The notes beneath the pieces were generated by a model, which had not been told where the DNA came from, made no database searches, and saw only the letters and a list, made by a program, of their open reading frames with translations. Below, piece by piece: positions 24,963 to 33,380 of a stretch of 64,000 nucleotides of DNA; within the stretch, counting starts at the first letter, position 1, and every line of letters begins with the position of its first letter. The stretch lies in NCBI GenBank assembly GCA_028284765.1, contig JANQRA010000003.1:62001-126000 (forward strand). The letters run 5' to 3'. The DNA is from Acidimicrobiia bacterium (GTDB lineage Bacteria; Actinomycetota; Acidimicrobiia; Spongiisociales; ZC4RG35). Both the position numbers and the translations under genes were made by a program.

Positions 24963-26339
24963 GAACCCGCCGAAGCCGATCAGATCGGTGAGAAGGGTGA
25001 CAAATATCGACGCCGCTAGAGCCGGATCGAGTCCGAGCTTGCGCAGCACGACCGGAATTGCTGAGCCGGCGAGTGTCCCGATGACCAGAACGATGAACGC
25101 CGCCATCCCCGTTACCAGGGCAACCTGAACTGGCTCGGATGAACTCTCGAATGTGCCGGTGCTGGTCAGGGCGAGAGCGATCAGACCCGCAAGGACTCCG
25201 AGGGCCCCTCCGCTTAGGGCACCAACGCCTGTCTGCCTGCCCAGAATCGCAGTGACCTGGGTGTCGGGGACGTCGTCGCTCGCCAAGGAGCGAATCATGA
25301 CGGCGAGACTTTGGTTGCCGCCATTGCCGCCGAGCAGGGCGATCACCGGCATCAGGGCTGCCAATACCGGCTCGTCACTGATGATGCCCGTCTGTTGCTC
25401 GATTGCGAAGGCAACTACAAGGGCCAAGGCGAGGTTCAGTGTGAGCCATGGGACCCTGACCCGAAATGAAGTCCCAACGTCCGTGTAGACGGTCTCCGCC
25501 ACACCAGCTCCGACCGCCGCAGCAAAGTCTTCAGTAGCTTCGTCTTGGATGGCCTCGATGACCGCGTCCGAGGTCACCATCCCGAGCAGCTTCCCGGCTG
25601 CATCAATGACCGGCACCCCCAGCAAGTGATACCGCTGTGCCAGCTCGGCCACCTCCTCCCTGTCCGCCAGGGCGTTGACGGCGACGGGGTCGCCGATCAT
25701 GACATCGGCGAGTGGGGCGCCCGGCCGGCTGAAGACGAGATCTCGGAACGAAATCACACCGTGCAGGACATCTGACTCGTCTGTCACATACACATACGAG
25801 AGGTCTTCGTACTCATCATGCAGCTGTCTGATACGTTCTGTCGCTTCTCCGGTTGTCACTCCGAGGGGCAGTGCCGCTATCTCGGTTGTCATCAAGCCAC
25901 CAGCGCTATCCGGCGGGTAGAGGAGTAGATCCCTGACCTCTTCCTCGGCGTCGTCGGACATGGCGGCGAAGACGTCATCTGTGATCTCTTCATCAAGCTC
26001 GCCGATGAGGTCGGCGGCAGCCTCGGAGGGCATCTCGTCCAGCGCCGCAGCGAGGTTTGCCAGCGGTAGCTGCTCGATCAGCTCGGCGGCCAGCTCCGGA
26101 GCGATCTCTTCGAGAACCTCAGCCGCATCAGGTGGTTCCAGCTCTGAAAGGAGTTCCGCCGCATCCTCCTCGGGCAACTGCTCGATGATGTCGGCGGCGT
26201 CGCTCGGCGACGCGGAAGCCAAGGCTTCCCACTCTTCCCGATTGGCGTCGAGGTAGTCGGCCACCACCGTGTGATCGCGGCGGGCGGCGGCTATCAGCTG
26301 TCTTGCAAGTTGGCGAGGGCTTCTCAGTCGAAGTCTCAT
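24936..26339 (-). CDS. mgtE: Magnesium transporter MgtE
   Basis: A 467-residue Mg2+ channel. It has an N-terminal acidic helical superhelix domain (about 20-135: repeats such as LPEEDAAELLSELEPPDAAEVLEEI), two CBS domains (about 140-260: PPDSAGGLMTTEIAALPLG, DVMIGDPVAVNA), then five membrane helices. GGNGGNQSLAVMIRSLA forms part of the pore. No M-box riboswitch is seen; the leader has only a short hairpin over the likely AGGGG ribosome-binding site. Confidence 0.92.
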   Translation of the reverse strand: MRLRLRSPRQLARQLIAAARRDHTVVADYLDANREEWEALASASPSDAADIIEQLPEEDAAELLSELEPPDAAEVLEEIAPELAAELIEQLPLANLAAALDEMPSEAAADLIGELDEEITDDVFAAMSDDAEEEVRDLLLYPPDSAGGLMTTEIAALPLGVTTGEATERIRQLHDEYEDLSYVYVTDESDVLHGVISFRDLVFSRPGAPLADVMIGDPVAVNALADREEVAELAQRYHLLGVPVIDAAGKLLGMVTSDAVIEAIQDEATEDFAAAVGAGVAETVYTDVGTSFRVRVPWLTLNLALALVVAFAIEQQTGIISDEPVLAALMPVIALLGGNGGNQSLAVMIRSLASDDVPDTQVTAILGRQTGVGALSGGALGVLAGLIALALTSTGTFESSSEPVQVALVTGMAAFIVLVIGTLAGSAIPVVLRKLGLDPALAASIFVTLLTDLIGFGGFLLLAGWFL

Positions 26340-26342
26340 GGC

Positions 26343-26363
26343 GACCCCTGGTGAACGGGGGTC
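26343..26363 (-). other. Small hairpin in the mgtE leader
   Basis: GACCCC (26343-26348) and GGGGTC (26358-26363) are perfect complements separated by 9 nt, just upstream of the mgtE ATG. In the mRNA the stem would sequester AGGGG, the only ribosome-binding-site candidate. Regulation is speculation. Confidence 0.3.
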
Positions 26364-26378
26364 AGGCTACTGCGGATA

Positions 26379-26855
26379 TCAGCCCTCGTAGGGTCGAACT
26401 GCGTTCACTGTCACGGTCATCTGCCCGGCCGGGGCTTCGTAGGTGACCTCATCCCCGACTGATGCCCCAAGGAGGGCACTTCCAAGGGGACTGGCCGGTG
26501 AAGCGAGGAACAGTCCGGCGACTTTGTTCTCCTGAGGAGCGACGAAGTACTCCATCTCGTCACCGTCCGAGTCGATGACCGTCACAACTGAGCCGACTTC
26601 GACCTTGCCAGTGTCTTCGACCTCCCGGACTTCGGCCGTGTTGATGATGTGCTCGAGCTTCCGGATTCGGGCTTCCATCAGCCCTTGGTCGTTCTTGGCC
26701 GCGTCGTAGTCAGCGTTCTCTCGCAGGTCTCCGTGTGATCGGGCCTCGGCAATCCGCTCCTCGATCTCTTCCCGACCCTCTGTCTTGAGTTGGTCGAGCT
26801 CTTCTTGCAGGTTCCTCAGGGCTGCGGCTGTGAGAAATGTGGCTTCATCGGTCAT
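26379..26855 (-). CDS. greA: Transcription elongation factor GreA
   Basis: Rescues backtracked RNA polymerase by stimulating transcript cleavage. Residues 1-78 form the coiled coil, with the acidic tip GDLRENADYDAAKNDQGLMEARI including the conserved D and E pair. The C-terminal FKBP-like domain ends DEVTYEAPAGQMTVTVNAVRPYEG. Length is 158 residues from ATG 26855; an ATG three codons upstream would add MAP. TAACCT (26872-26867) ends 11 nt before ATG 26855. It diverges from selD. Confidence 0.95.
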   Translation of the reverse strand: MTDEATFLTAAALRNLQEELDQLKTEGREEIEERIAEARSHGDLRENADYDAAKNDQGLMEARIRKLEHIINTAEVREVEDTGKVEVGSVVTVIDSDGDEMEYFVAPQENKVAGLFLASPASPLGSALLGASVGDEVTYEAPAGQMTVTVNAVRPYEG

Positions 26856-26866
26856 GGGAGCCATCG

Positions 26867-26910
26867 AGGTTAAGCCTGATCTTCTGGATAGTGGGATTGC
26901 CGCTTAACCT
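26867..26910. promoter_or_regulatory. Inverted repeat holding the greA and selD -10 elements
   Basis: AGGTTAAG (26867-26874) and CTTAACCT (26903-26910) are perfect 8-bp inverted copies. Each contains TAACCT as the -10 of the gene it faces: greA leftward and selD rightward, the latter 6 nt before the selD GTG. The symmetry extends beyond the hexamer by two bases. Confidence 0.5.
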
Positions 26911-26916
26911 CGGCAC

Positions 26917-27939
26917 GTGACCGAGACACGTCTCACCCGATACAGCCACGGAGCTGGTTGAGCCTGCAAGCTCGGCCCGGCTGAGCTGGCCCAGGTCCTG
27001 GGTCCCGTCAAAAACCATGAAGCCGCCTCCCATCCCGACCTACTCGTCGGTCTGGAGACGGGCGATGACGCCGGCGTTTACTCGCTGGGAGACGGACGCG
27101 TCCTCATCCAGACGGTTGACATCTTCACGCCCGTGGTCGATTCACCTTCTGACTGGGGGAGGATCGCTGCGGCCAACGCTCTTTCAGATGTGTATGCGAT
27201 GGGGGGCCAACCTCTGACGGCCCTGCAATACCTGGCCTGGCCGAGGAAGGAACTTGCGTTCGATATCGCCTCGCAAGTGATTGCAGCCGGCATGGACGTC
27301 ATGGCAGAAGCGGGTTGCACGGTTGTCGGAGGCCACTCCATCGATAGCCCGGAGCCAACGTATGGCTTTGCCGTCACGGGCACTTCACTCGGGCTCGACG
27401 TGATAACCAACGCCAAGGCCAGTCCCGGCGATGCCCTTGTTCTGACCAAACCGTTGGGGATGGGAATCATCACCACGGCCATCAAGCGAGGTGAGTGTCC
27501 GACGAGTCTTGCCGAGCAGGCCATCGAGATCATGGCGACCCTCAATCAGGTTGCGGGTTCGGCCTTGATTGCTCACGGAGCCTCCGCAGCCACTGACGTG
27601 ACCGGCTTCGGACTGTTGGGTCATCTGAGCGAGATGTGCGATGCGTCTGGGGTGGGCGCAGTCGTTGAGGCTGAAGCTGTCCCTGTGCTCGAAGGCGTCC
27701 ATGAGTTGCTCGAGAAGGGCATGTGGGCGGGTGGCTCACAGCGGAACGCCAATTCCATCCTTCCGCGTCTGGAGACGGATCTGCCAGAAAGCGTTGTCCG
27801 GCCACTCATCGACGCCCAAACGTCAGGTGGGCTTCTGGTCGCCATTCCGGAGTCGGGACTCCCTGGCTACCTGGGTGCGGTCCCTGGCTCGGTCCAGATC
27901 GGGCGAGTGACTTCTGAACAGTCCTTGGTTGTCGCTTAA
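26917..27939 (+). CDS. selD: Selenide, water dikinase, selenoprotein form with in-frame UGA
   Basis: Makes selenophosphate from selenide and ATP. Reading from GTG 26917 gives RLTRYSHGAG-UGA-ACKLGPAELAQVL, which aligns with the E. coli SelD active-site segment around Cys17 and Lys20. The TGA at 26959-26961 falls exactly on the catalytic Cys, so residue 15 is probably selenocysteine. The frame then stays open for 340 residues in total, with LVGLETGDDAGVYSL, ANALSDVYAMGGQPLTAL, GGHSIDSPEPTYG and DVTGFGLLGHL. TAACCT ends 6 nt before the GTG. A caller that stops at TGA would start at 27133 and lose the active site. Confidence 0.9.
26963..26995 (+). promoter_or_regulatory. Candidate bacterial SECIS hairpin in selD
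   Basis: Directly after the UGA, CCTG (26963-26966) pairs with CAGG (26992-26995). The upper stem AGCTC (26969-26973) pairs with GAGCT (26983-26987) around the 9-nt loop GGCCCGGCT, with internal loops between the two stems. Bacterial SECIS elements lie inside the coding region just 3' of the UGA and are bound by SelB. Position and shape fit; binding is inferred. Confidence 0.6.
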
Positions 27940-27947
27940 CTGGGTGT

Positions 27948-28364
27948 ATGGAGTCACCTGAGCGGCTGACCGAGATCGCCGAAGCACTATCGATACCTCG
28001 CGTGCAGCGCCACATCTTCCTCTGTGCAGATCAGACGAACGACAAGTGCGCGCCTCGGGAGGAAACCAAGGAGCTGTGGCGTCATCTCAAGACTCGACTC
28101 CGTCACATCACAACGCCACCACCTAAATGGCAGGGCAAGATGGACGTGGATCCGGGTCCAGTCGATCCGGGGCAGGGGAGCGTGCTTCGAACCAAAGCCG
28201 ACTGCCTACGGATCTGTGAACAAGGCTGTGTGGCCGTCGTCTACCCGGAGGGGACCTGGTATGCAGGTCTCGACAAGGAGAAACTCGACCGGGTTATCGA
28301 TGAGCATCTGATTGGTGGAAAGCCGGTCGAGGATCTGGCCTTCGCCACAGGAGATCTCAAATGA
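27948..28364 (+). CDS. Thioredoxin-like [2Fe-2S] ferredoxin domain protein
   Basis: A 138-residue protein. RHIFLCADQTNDKCAP (two Cys) and TKADCLRICEQGCVAVVYPEGTWYAGL (CX3C plus one Cys) match the thioredoxin-fold [2Fe-2S] ferredoxin pattern. It starts 8 nt after selD, and ATGA overlaps the next gene, so the three form one operon. An electron-transfer role related to selenium use would be pure inference from position. Confidence 0.75.
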   Translation: MESPERLTEIAEALSIPRVQRHIFLCADQTNDKCAPREETKELWRHLKTRLRHITTPPPKWQGKMDVDPGPVDPGQGSVLRTKADCLRICEQGCVAVVYPEGTWYAGLDKEKLDRVIDEHLIGGKPVEDLAFATGDLK

Positions 28365-29263
28365 AATGGCTGCGATTAGGTCTCATCGGAGCTGTGCTCT
28401 GGCGTGTGTTTGGTCCCCGTCTTCAGCCGGAATTCCAACCGCCCCAAGAGCATCCGCTTCGAGTGCCAGGCCACACGGTCTTTGTCGGCGATGACGAGTA
28501 CCTGGTCCGTGAGATGGGGCCTGACAAAGGTGTTCCGCTGCTCCTGATCCATGGCCTCGCCGGCTCCTCGCTGACCGAGTGGTTTCAGGTAGCCCCCAAA
28601 CTGGCTGTTGAGCGACGGCTGATCATGGTGGACAACAAGGGCCATGGTCTCTCGCCGAAGGGTGATGCCCGCTACGAGATCGAAGAAGCAGCAGACGACA
28701 TAGTCGGAGTTCTCGACGCTCTTGGCGTGGGACAGGTCGACGTCGCCGGCTACTCGATGGGAGGTCTGATCGCACAGGCACTCGCTCACAGGCATCCCGG
28801 TCGAGTGAGGCGACTGGCTTTGCTTGCCACGTTCGCCACACATTCGGAAGGCGAGAGGTGGCTTCGTCGAGTCGGGACGGTCGTCGCTCGAGGGTGGGAG
28901 CGAGTCATGGGTGTTGGCACTCCAGAAGTCCGGAGCGGATACCTAATCGTTCGACACGCAGTAGAGCCGCGACACGCCCGCTGGGTGTGGCAGGAGACGG
29001 CTCGCAGGGATATCGAAAGCGGAGCTCAGGCCACGTTTGCCCTGTTGCGTTTCGACTCGACCGAGTGGGTCGGGAAGCTCGGCATGCCAACTCTTGTGAT
29101 GGTGCCCCCTCGGGACTTCCTGGTACCCCCGCGGTGGCAATACGAGTTGGCGGCGATGATCCCGGATTCGGAAGTCGCAGAGGTAAAGGGAGCCGGGCAC
29201 GAGATGGTCTGGACACACGCCGACGAGATTGCCGACAAGCTCAGGGATTTCTTCAGCCGCTAG
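28361..29263 (+). CDS. Alpha/beta hydrolase
   Basis: A 300-residue protein. It has an N-terminal hydrophobic segment (LRLGLIGAVLWRVFG), then the oxyanion strand LLLIHGLAGSSLTEW, the nucleophile elbow VAGYSMGGLIAQ (Ser about 129), an Asp-bearing MVPPRDFLVPP segment and the catalytic His in VKGAGHEMVW. Substrate unknown. The start overlaps the ferredoxin-like gene as ATGA. The 3' end overlaps the convergent acylase gene by 11 bp. Confidence 0.85.
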   Translation: MKWLRLGLIGAVLWRVFGPRLQPEFQPPQEHPLRVPGHTVFVGDDEYLVREMGPDKGVPLLLIHGLAGSSLTEWFQVAPKLAVERRLIMVDNKGHGLSPKGDARYEIEEAADDIVGVLDALGVGQVDVAGYSMGGLIAQALAHRHPGRVRRLALLATFATHSEGERWLRRVGTVVARGWERVMGVGTPEVRSGYLIVRHAVEPRHARWVWQETARRDIESGAQATFALLRFDSTEWVGKLGMPTLVMVPPRDFLVPPRWQYELAAMIPDSEVAEVKGAGHEMVWTHADEIADKLRDFFSR

Positions 29264-31745
29264 GCGTCAGAGTGAGAGTGTGCGGGGAAGCCGCCTCAAT
29301 CTCCGCCCTGGTCCACAACATGGGAGCCTGCTCGCCATCAGTCCACATCTCGATCATGGAGTCGTAGTTCTCGTGAAATGCGTGACCTGACTGGCCCGTG
29401 GTGTGAATGAACGTCGAGGCAGACCAGTCGCCGAGGTCGATGACCATCCGCTGTGATGGCACCCAATCCACTTCGTAGCTCTTGTCAGTGTCCCACCCCA
29501 CAGCGTTGACGATCGAAGAGGACCCGCCGACTCGCTCCGGCGCGGAGCGGTTGAACAGCCACTCCACCGGCCCGATGCCTGACTGGCCCAGGGTCTGATT
29601 CTCAAAGTTTGCGATGTGAAGCCTGCCCCAACTCCAGGTTCCGGAGTCGTCTCCAAGAAGCTCGGTCAGCTCCCGGTGGGCGTCCAACATCGAGCGGAGA
29701 AGAATCTGGTCGCGGAACTCGACATCGACCGTGGACGTGTCATCCCAGAACGGGTCGTTCTCGTTGGAGAGCAGGTCGATCATCACGACGAACCACCGGC
29801 TGCCGCCCGCTGGCCAGTAGTCCTCAGGAAGCTCGTCCTGGAATGTGTTGGCAAGAAGATGGCGCCACACCGCCATGTAGACCGCCCCACCGTTGGAGTC
29901 TCCGGATAGTTGGAAAGCGTTGTTTCCGGTTGACCAGCTTACGAGGCGGGCTTGAATCTCCTCGACTGCATCGTCCACTGCGGGGTCGATATCGAGGAAG
30001 TATGGGACGATCGCCTCGGCACTGTCGTCCCGTGTGTCGAACTGCATCTGCTGACCCGATTCGACGATGTGGTCAGGAGCGGATTCGATCATGGTTTCGA
30101 TCCGGTCGGCTCGATAGCCGTATGCCCCGTCGATTCCGATCAACGGTCGACGGTCCGGGCCCCAGATCGGTTGGTTTGCGGTTGCGATATACCCAGCTGG
30201 TGGATTCAGGATGGAAGGCATCTCGTCCTGAGGCACGACTCCCATCCACCTGAAATCGGGTATCCAACCGGGGACGGGGTAGCGGCCATTGCCGCTCGCA
30301 CGTAGTGGAATCTCTCCTGTCGCGTGATAGGCGATGTTGCCTTCGATGTCGGCGTAGATGATGTTCTGGGCCGCGACATCCCACTTCGAGACGGCGCTTG
30401 CGAATTCGTCGTACGAGTTTGCGAAGTTCATCCCAAGAACGGCCTCGAGGAGCGTTGAGGGTTCGAGTGTCTGCCAAGCGAGGGCGACGACGTAATCGTC
30501 GGGCGTCTCAACCGTTTCGGATTCGTCGAAGGGTTGGTCTTCATCGAAGTAGGTCTCCGAGATCACGACACCGTTGCGGGTCGACCTGACTTCGAACTCG
30601 ACGTCTTCTCCCGAGCCGACTTCGATCAACTCGCTCCGGACTTCAAAATCGACCCATTCGCCATCGGCTTCGTACTGGTCCGTTCGATTTGGGTTGACCC
30701 GTTCGATGAACAGATCCTGAGTGTCGGCCGCTTGTGTGGTGACCCCCCATGCATGATGCGCGGTGTGGCCGATCACCACTGCTGGCACACCCGGGAAGGT
30801 GAAACCGACGGCCTTGTAGTCACACGGCTCACAATGGAGCCCGTTCTCGTACCAAATCGACGGCATTTGGTTGGCGAGGTGGGTGTCGTTCGCGAGTAGC
30901 GGTGCCCCTGATTCTGTGAGGCCGCCACCAATCACCCAGTTGTTGGACCCGATTCCCTCGAATCCGCCACCCGTCAGATTCCAGAGCCGATCCGCATTCT
31001 CCTGAGCCACTATCAAGGCGGGCACGGCTGCCGCTTCGACCGTTGGGACACTGGTAGTGAGGGAGGGCTGCACATCCAAGACGAACGGCTTGTCTTCTGG
31101 GAAGGGTGGGTAGAGCTGCTCGACCTGACTGGCGCTGATGTGTTGGCCGAGAACTGCCCTGGCGATCTCTGTATCCAGGTTGCCGCTGAGATCCCAGGAC
31201 ATGACTTTGGCCCAGGTCAGGGTGTTGATAGGAGTCCAGGGTTCTATCTCGTATTCGCCGTTCTGGAGCGGGAGGATTGCGTACTCGAGGCTGATTTGAG
31301 CACCGGATCGTTCGCCCACGTAGGCGTTCACACCGTCTGCGTACGACTGGAGAAACGACCGGGCGTCGCCTGTGGTTGCCTCCCATTCCTGCTCGGCGAG
31401 TCGTTCGAACCCGAGCGAACGGAGAAACATGTCGGTTTCGACCTGACCGGATCCGAACATCTCGGATAGTCGACCCGCCCCGATGTGTCGCCAGAAGTCC
31501 ATCTGCCAGAACCGATCCTGGGCATGGGTGTATCCCTGGGCGAAGAAGAGGTCTTCCAACGACTCGGCGGAGATATGGGGAACTCCCAGGTCGTCTCGGA
31601 AGACGGTCGCCTGTGCCTCCAATCCACTGACAGCGACTTCGCCATCCACCTGCGGGAAGCTGCGCCGCACGGTCCAGAAGGCAAACACGCTGAGGCCAAG
31701 CACAACGATCAGTACGAAGATGAGTATCCGTTTGACCCAGCGCAC
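29253..31745 (-). CDS. Penicillin-acylase-family Ntn hydrolase
   Basis: An 830-residue secreted or membrane-anchored enzyme. An N-terminal hydrophobic segment (WVKRILIFVLIVVLGLSVFAFW) precedes an alpha-chain-like region with GVPHISAESLEDLFFAQGYTHAQDRFWQMD. Autocleavage should occur before Ser267 in GFEGIGSNNWVIGG, which becomes the N-terminal nucleophile. Beta-chain motifs include PLLANDTHL and GVTTQAADTQDLFIER. Relatives cleave amides such as beta-lactams or acyl-homoserine lactones; the substrate is unknown. GTG 31745 follows TAACCT (31758-31753) by 7 nt. Confidence 0.88.
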   Translation of the reverse strand: MRWVKRILIFVLIVVLGLSVFAFWTVRRSFPQVDGEVAVSGLEAQATVFRDDLGVPHISAESLEDLFFAQGYTHAQDRFWQMDFWRHIGAGRLSEMFGSGQVETDMFLRSLGFERLAEQEWEATTGDARSFLQSYADGVNAYVGERSGAQISLEYAILPLQNGEYEIEPWTPINTLTWAKVMSWDLSGNLDTEIARAVLGQHISASQVEQLYPPFPEDKPFVLDVQPSLTTSVPTVEAAAVPALIVAQENADRLWNLTGGGFEGIGSNNWVIGGGLTESGAPLLANDTHLANQMPSIWYENGLHCEPCDYKAVGFTFPGVPAVVIGHTAHHAWGVTTQAADTQDLFIERVNPNRTDQYEADGEWVDFEVRSELIEVGSGEDVEFEVRSTRNGVVISETYFDEDQPFDESETVETPDDYVVALAWQTLEPSTLLEAVLGMNFANSYDEFASAVSKWDVAAQNIIYADIEGNIAYHATGEIPLRASGNGRYPVPGWIPDFRWMGVVPQDEMPSILNPPAGYIATANQPIWGPDRRPLIGIDGAYGYRADRIETMIESAPDHIVESGQQMQFDTRDDSAEAIVPYFLDIDPAVDDAVEEIQARLVSWSTGNNAFQLSGDSNGGAVYMAVWRHLLANTFQDELPEDYWPAGGSRWFVVMIDLLSNENDPFWDDTSTVDVEFRDQILLRSMLDAHRELTELLGDDSGTWSWGRLHIANFENQTLGQSGIGPVEWLFNRSAPERVGGSSSIVNAVGWDTDKSYEVDWVPSQRMVIDLGDWSASTFIHTTGQSGHAFHENYDSMIEMWTDGEQAPMLWTRAEIEAASPHTLTLTPSG

Positions 31746-31752
31746 GGATGCG

Positions 31753-31797
31753 AGGTTAGGCGGCTGTTTGTCCTCAACGTTTGTTGGCCGATACGCT
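31753..31797. promoter_or_regulatory. Divergent -10 elements for the acylase and ctaB
   Basis: Reverse-strand TAACCT (31758-31753) is 7 nt before GTG 31745. Forward-strand TACGCT (31792-31797) is 6 nt before GTG 31804. Both genes appear leaderless and share a 58-bp intergenic region. Confidence 0.6.
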
Positions 31798-31803
31798 TCG
31801 GGT

Positions 31804-32697
31804 GTGGCCACTCACACGCCGTCGGTCGATGTCAGTCCGGGCACCCGGAGCCGGATTGGCGCGTACATCGCGCTCACCAAACCCCGCATCATCGAACTGC
31901 TCTTGATCACGACAGTTCCGGCAATGGTGCTGGCGGCCGGTCGCTGGCCAGACACCTGGCTTGTGGTCGCGACGCTCGTCGGGGGGTCGCTTTCTGCCGG
32001 GGGTGCCAACGCACTCAACAACTACTACGACCGTGACATCGACACGGTCATGCGCCGAACGTCGAAGCGTCCCCTGGCCCGCCACGAAGTGCCGCCACGG
32101 AACGCTCTGATCTTTGGCGTGTTGCTCGGAGTGGCCGGCTTCCTGGTTCTTCTGACCACGTCAAACCTCCTCGCCGCATCGATATCGACGGCAGCTCTTC
32201 TCTTCTACGTTCTCGTCTACACGATGGTCCTGAAGCGGTCATCGGTGCAGAACATCGTGATTGGAGGAGCCGCAGGGGCAGCACCAGTTCTGGTCGGCTG
32301 GGCCGCCGTGACAGGTGGGCTTGCTGCACCCGCTTGGGGTCTCTTCCTGATCGTCTTCTACTGGACCCCTCCGCATTTCTGGGCACTCGCTGTTCGCTAC
32401 AAAGATGACTACGAAGCAGCCGGAATACCGATGCTTCCGGTGGTGGCTGGGATCGAGGCAACGACCCGGCGAATGCTCCTCTACACAGCCTTGATGGTGT
32501 TGGTCTCATTTCTCATGATTCCACTCGCGAGTCTTTCTTGGATCTATCTGGCCGCTGCGCTGGTGCTGGGTGGTTGGTTCCTTTGGGACACGTGGCGAGT
32601 GGTGCGGGACCCGGACCAGGCGATGCGACTCTTCACAACCTCCACCGTGTATCTGGCGGCTCTGTTTGCCGCGGTGATGCTGGACGTTCTTCTTTGA
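31804..32697 (+). CDS. ctaB: Protoheme IX farnesyltransferase
   Basis: Converts haem b to haem o for the terminal oxidase. A 297-residue polytopic protein of the UbiA fold with the prenyl-diphosphate motif NNYYDRDIDTVMRRTSKRPL and the second Asp-rich region WTPPHFWALAVRYKDDYEAAGIPMLPVV. The core starts with IGAYIALTKPRIIELLLITTVPAM. GTG 31804 follows TACGCT by 6 nt. The stop overlaps the following lipoprotein gene as TTGA. Confidence 0.95.
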   Translation: MATHTPSVDVSPGTRSRIGAYIALTKPRIIELLLITTVPAMVLAAGRWPDTWLVVATLVGGSLSAGGANALNNYYDRDIDTVMRRTSKRPLARHEVPPRNALIFGVLLGVAGFLVLLTTSNLLAASISTAALLFYVLVYTMVLKRSSVQNIVIGGAAGAAPVLVGWAAVTGGLAAPAWGLFLIVFYWTPPHFWALAVRYKDDYEAAGIPMLPVVAGIEATTRRMLLYTALMVLVSFLMIPLASLSWIYLAAALVLGGWFLWDTWRVVRDPDQAMRLFTTSTVYLAALFAAVMLDVLL

Positions 32698-33377
32698 AGC
32701 GATCAGCCCTGTTGTCTCTCCTGCTAGTCGCAGGTTGCACCTCTGCGCCTGTTCCGGGCCCGAACGTCATATCAACCGCTGGGACTATCGGCGTAGGCGA
32801 ACAGCGTGTGCTCGTCGAGTTCGCCGATGAATTGGACGGCGAAGTCACAGGCGTCCTGCGGAACGAGAACGGCTCACCGCTCGAGCGGGTCTCGGGCGTC
32901 GTGGTCGACCTGGTGCCAGGAGAGAGGGTGGCCTATGCGTTTGTGTTCACAATCCCCGAAGCTGAGATCTACCAAGCCACCTTCGAGGTAGGACCAGACG
33001 AGTCGAGACCCGTCGGCTTCACCACCGTGGACGATCCGGTGCAAGTACAGGCTGGTGAGGAAGCACCTGACGTCGACGGAGAAGAGGTAGCTGGTTCTGT
33101 ATTGGTCTTCGCATCCACGACCTGGTGTCAGTCGGATAGCTGTCAACCCATGATCGACGTGGCGAGGTCGGTAGCGCCTGAGTCGCTGGTCGTAGTGGAG
33201 CCGTTTATCGATATCGAAGTCGAGGAAGAATCAGACCTCGAGCTGACTCCCACGGTCCTCGATTGGGGTCTTCCCTCGCAGCCGTGGCTGTTCGTGGTGG
33301 ACGATGCGGGCGTAATCTCGGCGCTGTTCGAGGGTGGAGTTACAGAAGCTGAGTTACGCGAGGCGCTTGAGTCCTAG
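32694..33377 (+). CDS. Lipoprotein with thioredoxin-like C-terminal domain
   Basis: A 227-residue protein starting at TTG inside a TTGA overlap with the ctaB stop. LKRSALLSLLLVAGC is a short lipoprotein signal. A beta-rich domain (about 25-125) is followed by VLVFASTTWCQSDSCQPMIDVARSVAP, which resembles a thioredoxin-fold strand-helix with CX4C instead of CXXC, and LPSQPWLFVVDDAGVISALFEGG. Coupling to haem O synthesis and closeness to the oxidase operon suggest a part in oxidase maturation, for example copper or thiol chemistry. That is inference. Confidence 0.65.
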   Translation: MKRSALLSLLLVAGCTSAPVPGPNVISTAGTIGVGEQRVLVEFADELDGEVTGVLRNENGSPLERVSGVVVDLVPGERVAYAFVFTIPEAEIYQATFEVGPDESRPVGFTTVDDPVQVQAGEEAPDVDGEEVAGSVLVFASTTWCQSDSCQPMIDVARSVAPESLVVVEPFIDIEVEEESDLELTPTVLDWGLPSQPWLFVVDDAGVISALFEGGVTEAELREALES

Positions 33378-33380
33378 CGG

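Noticed and set aside
26340-26378. M-box (magnesium) riboswitch upstream of mgtE
   Set aside because: The space to the greA stop is under 40 bp, too short for an M-box, and only one short hairpin is present.
26959-26961. selD as a pseudogene or frameshifted gene because of the stop codon
   Set aside because: Homology to SelD is continuous in one frame on both sides, and the TGA replaces only the catalytic Cys codon. A nonsense mutation at exactly this residue followed by an intact gene is much less likely than Sec.
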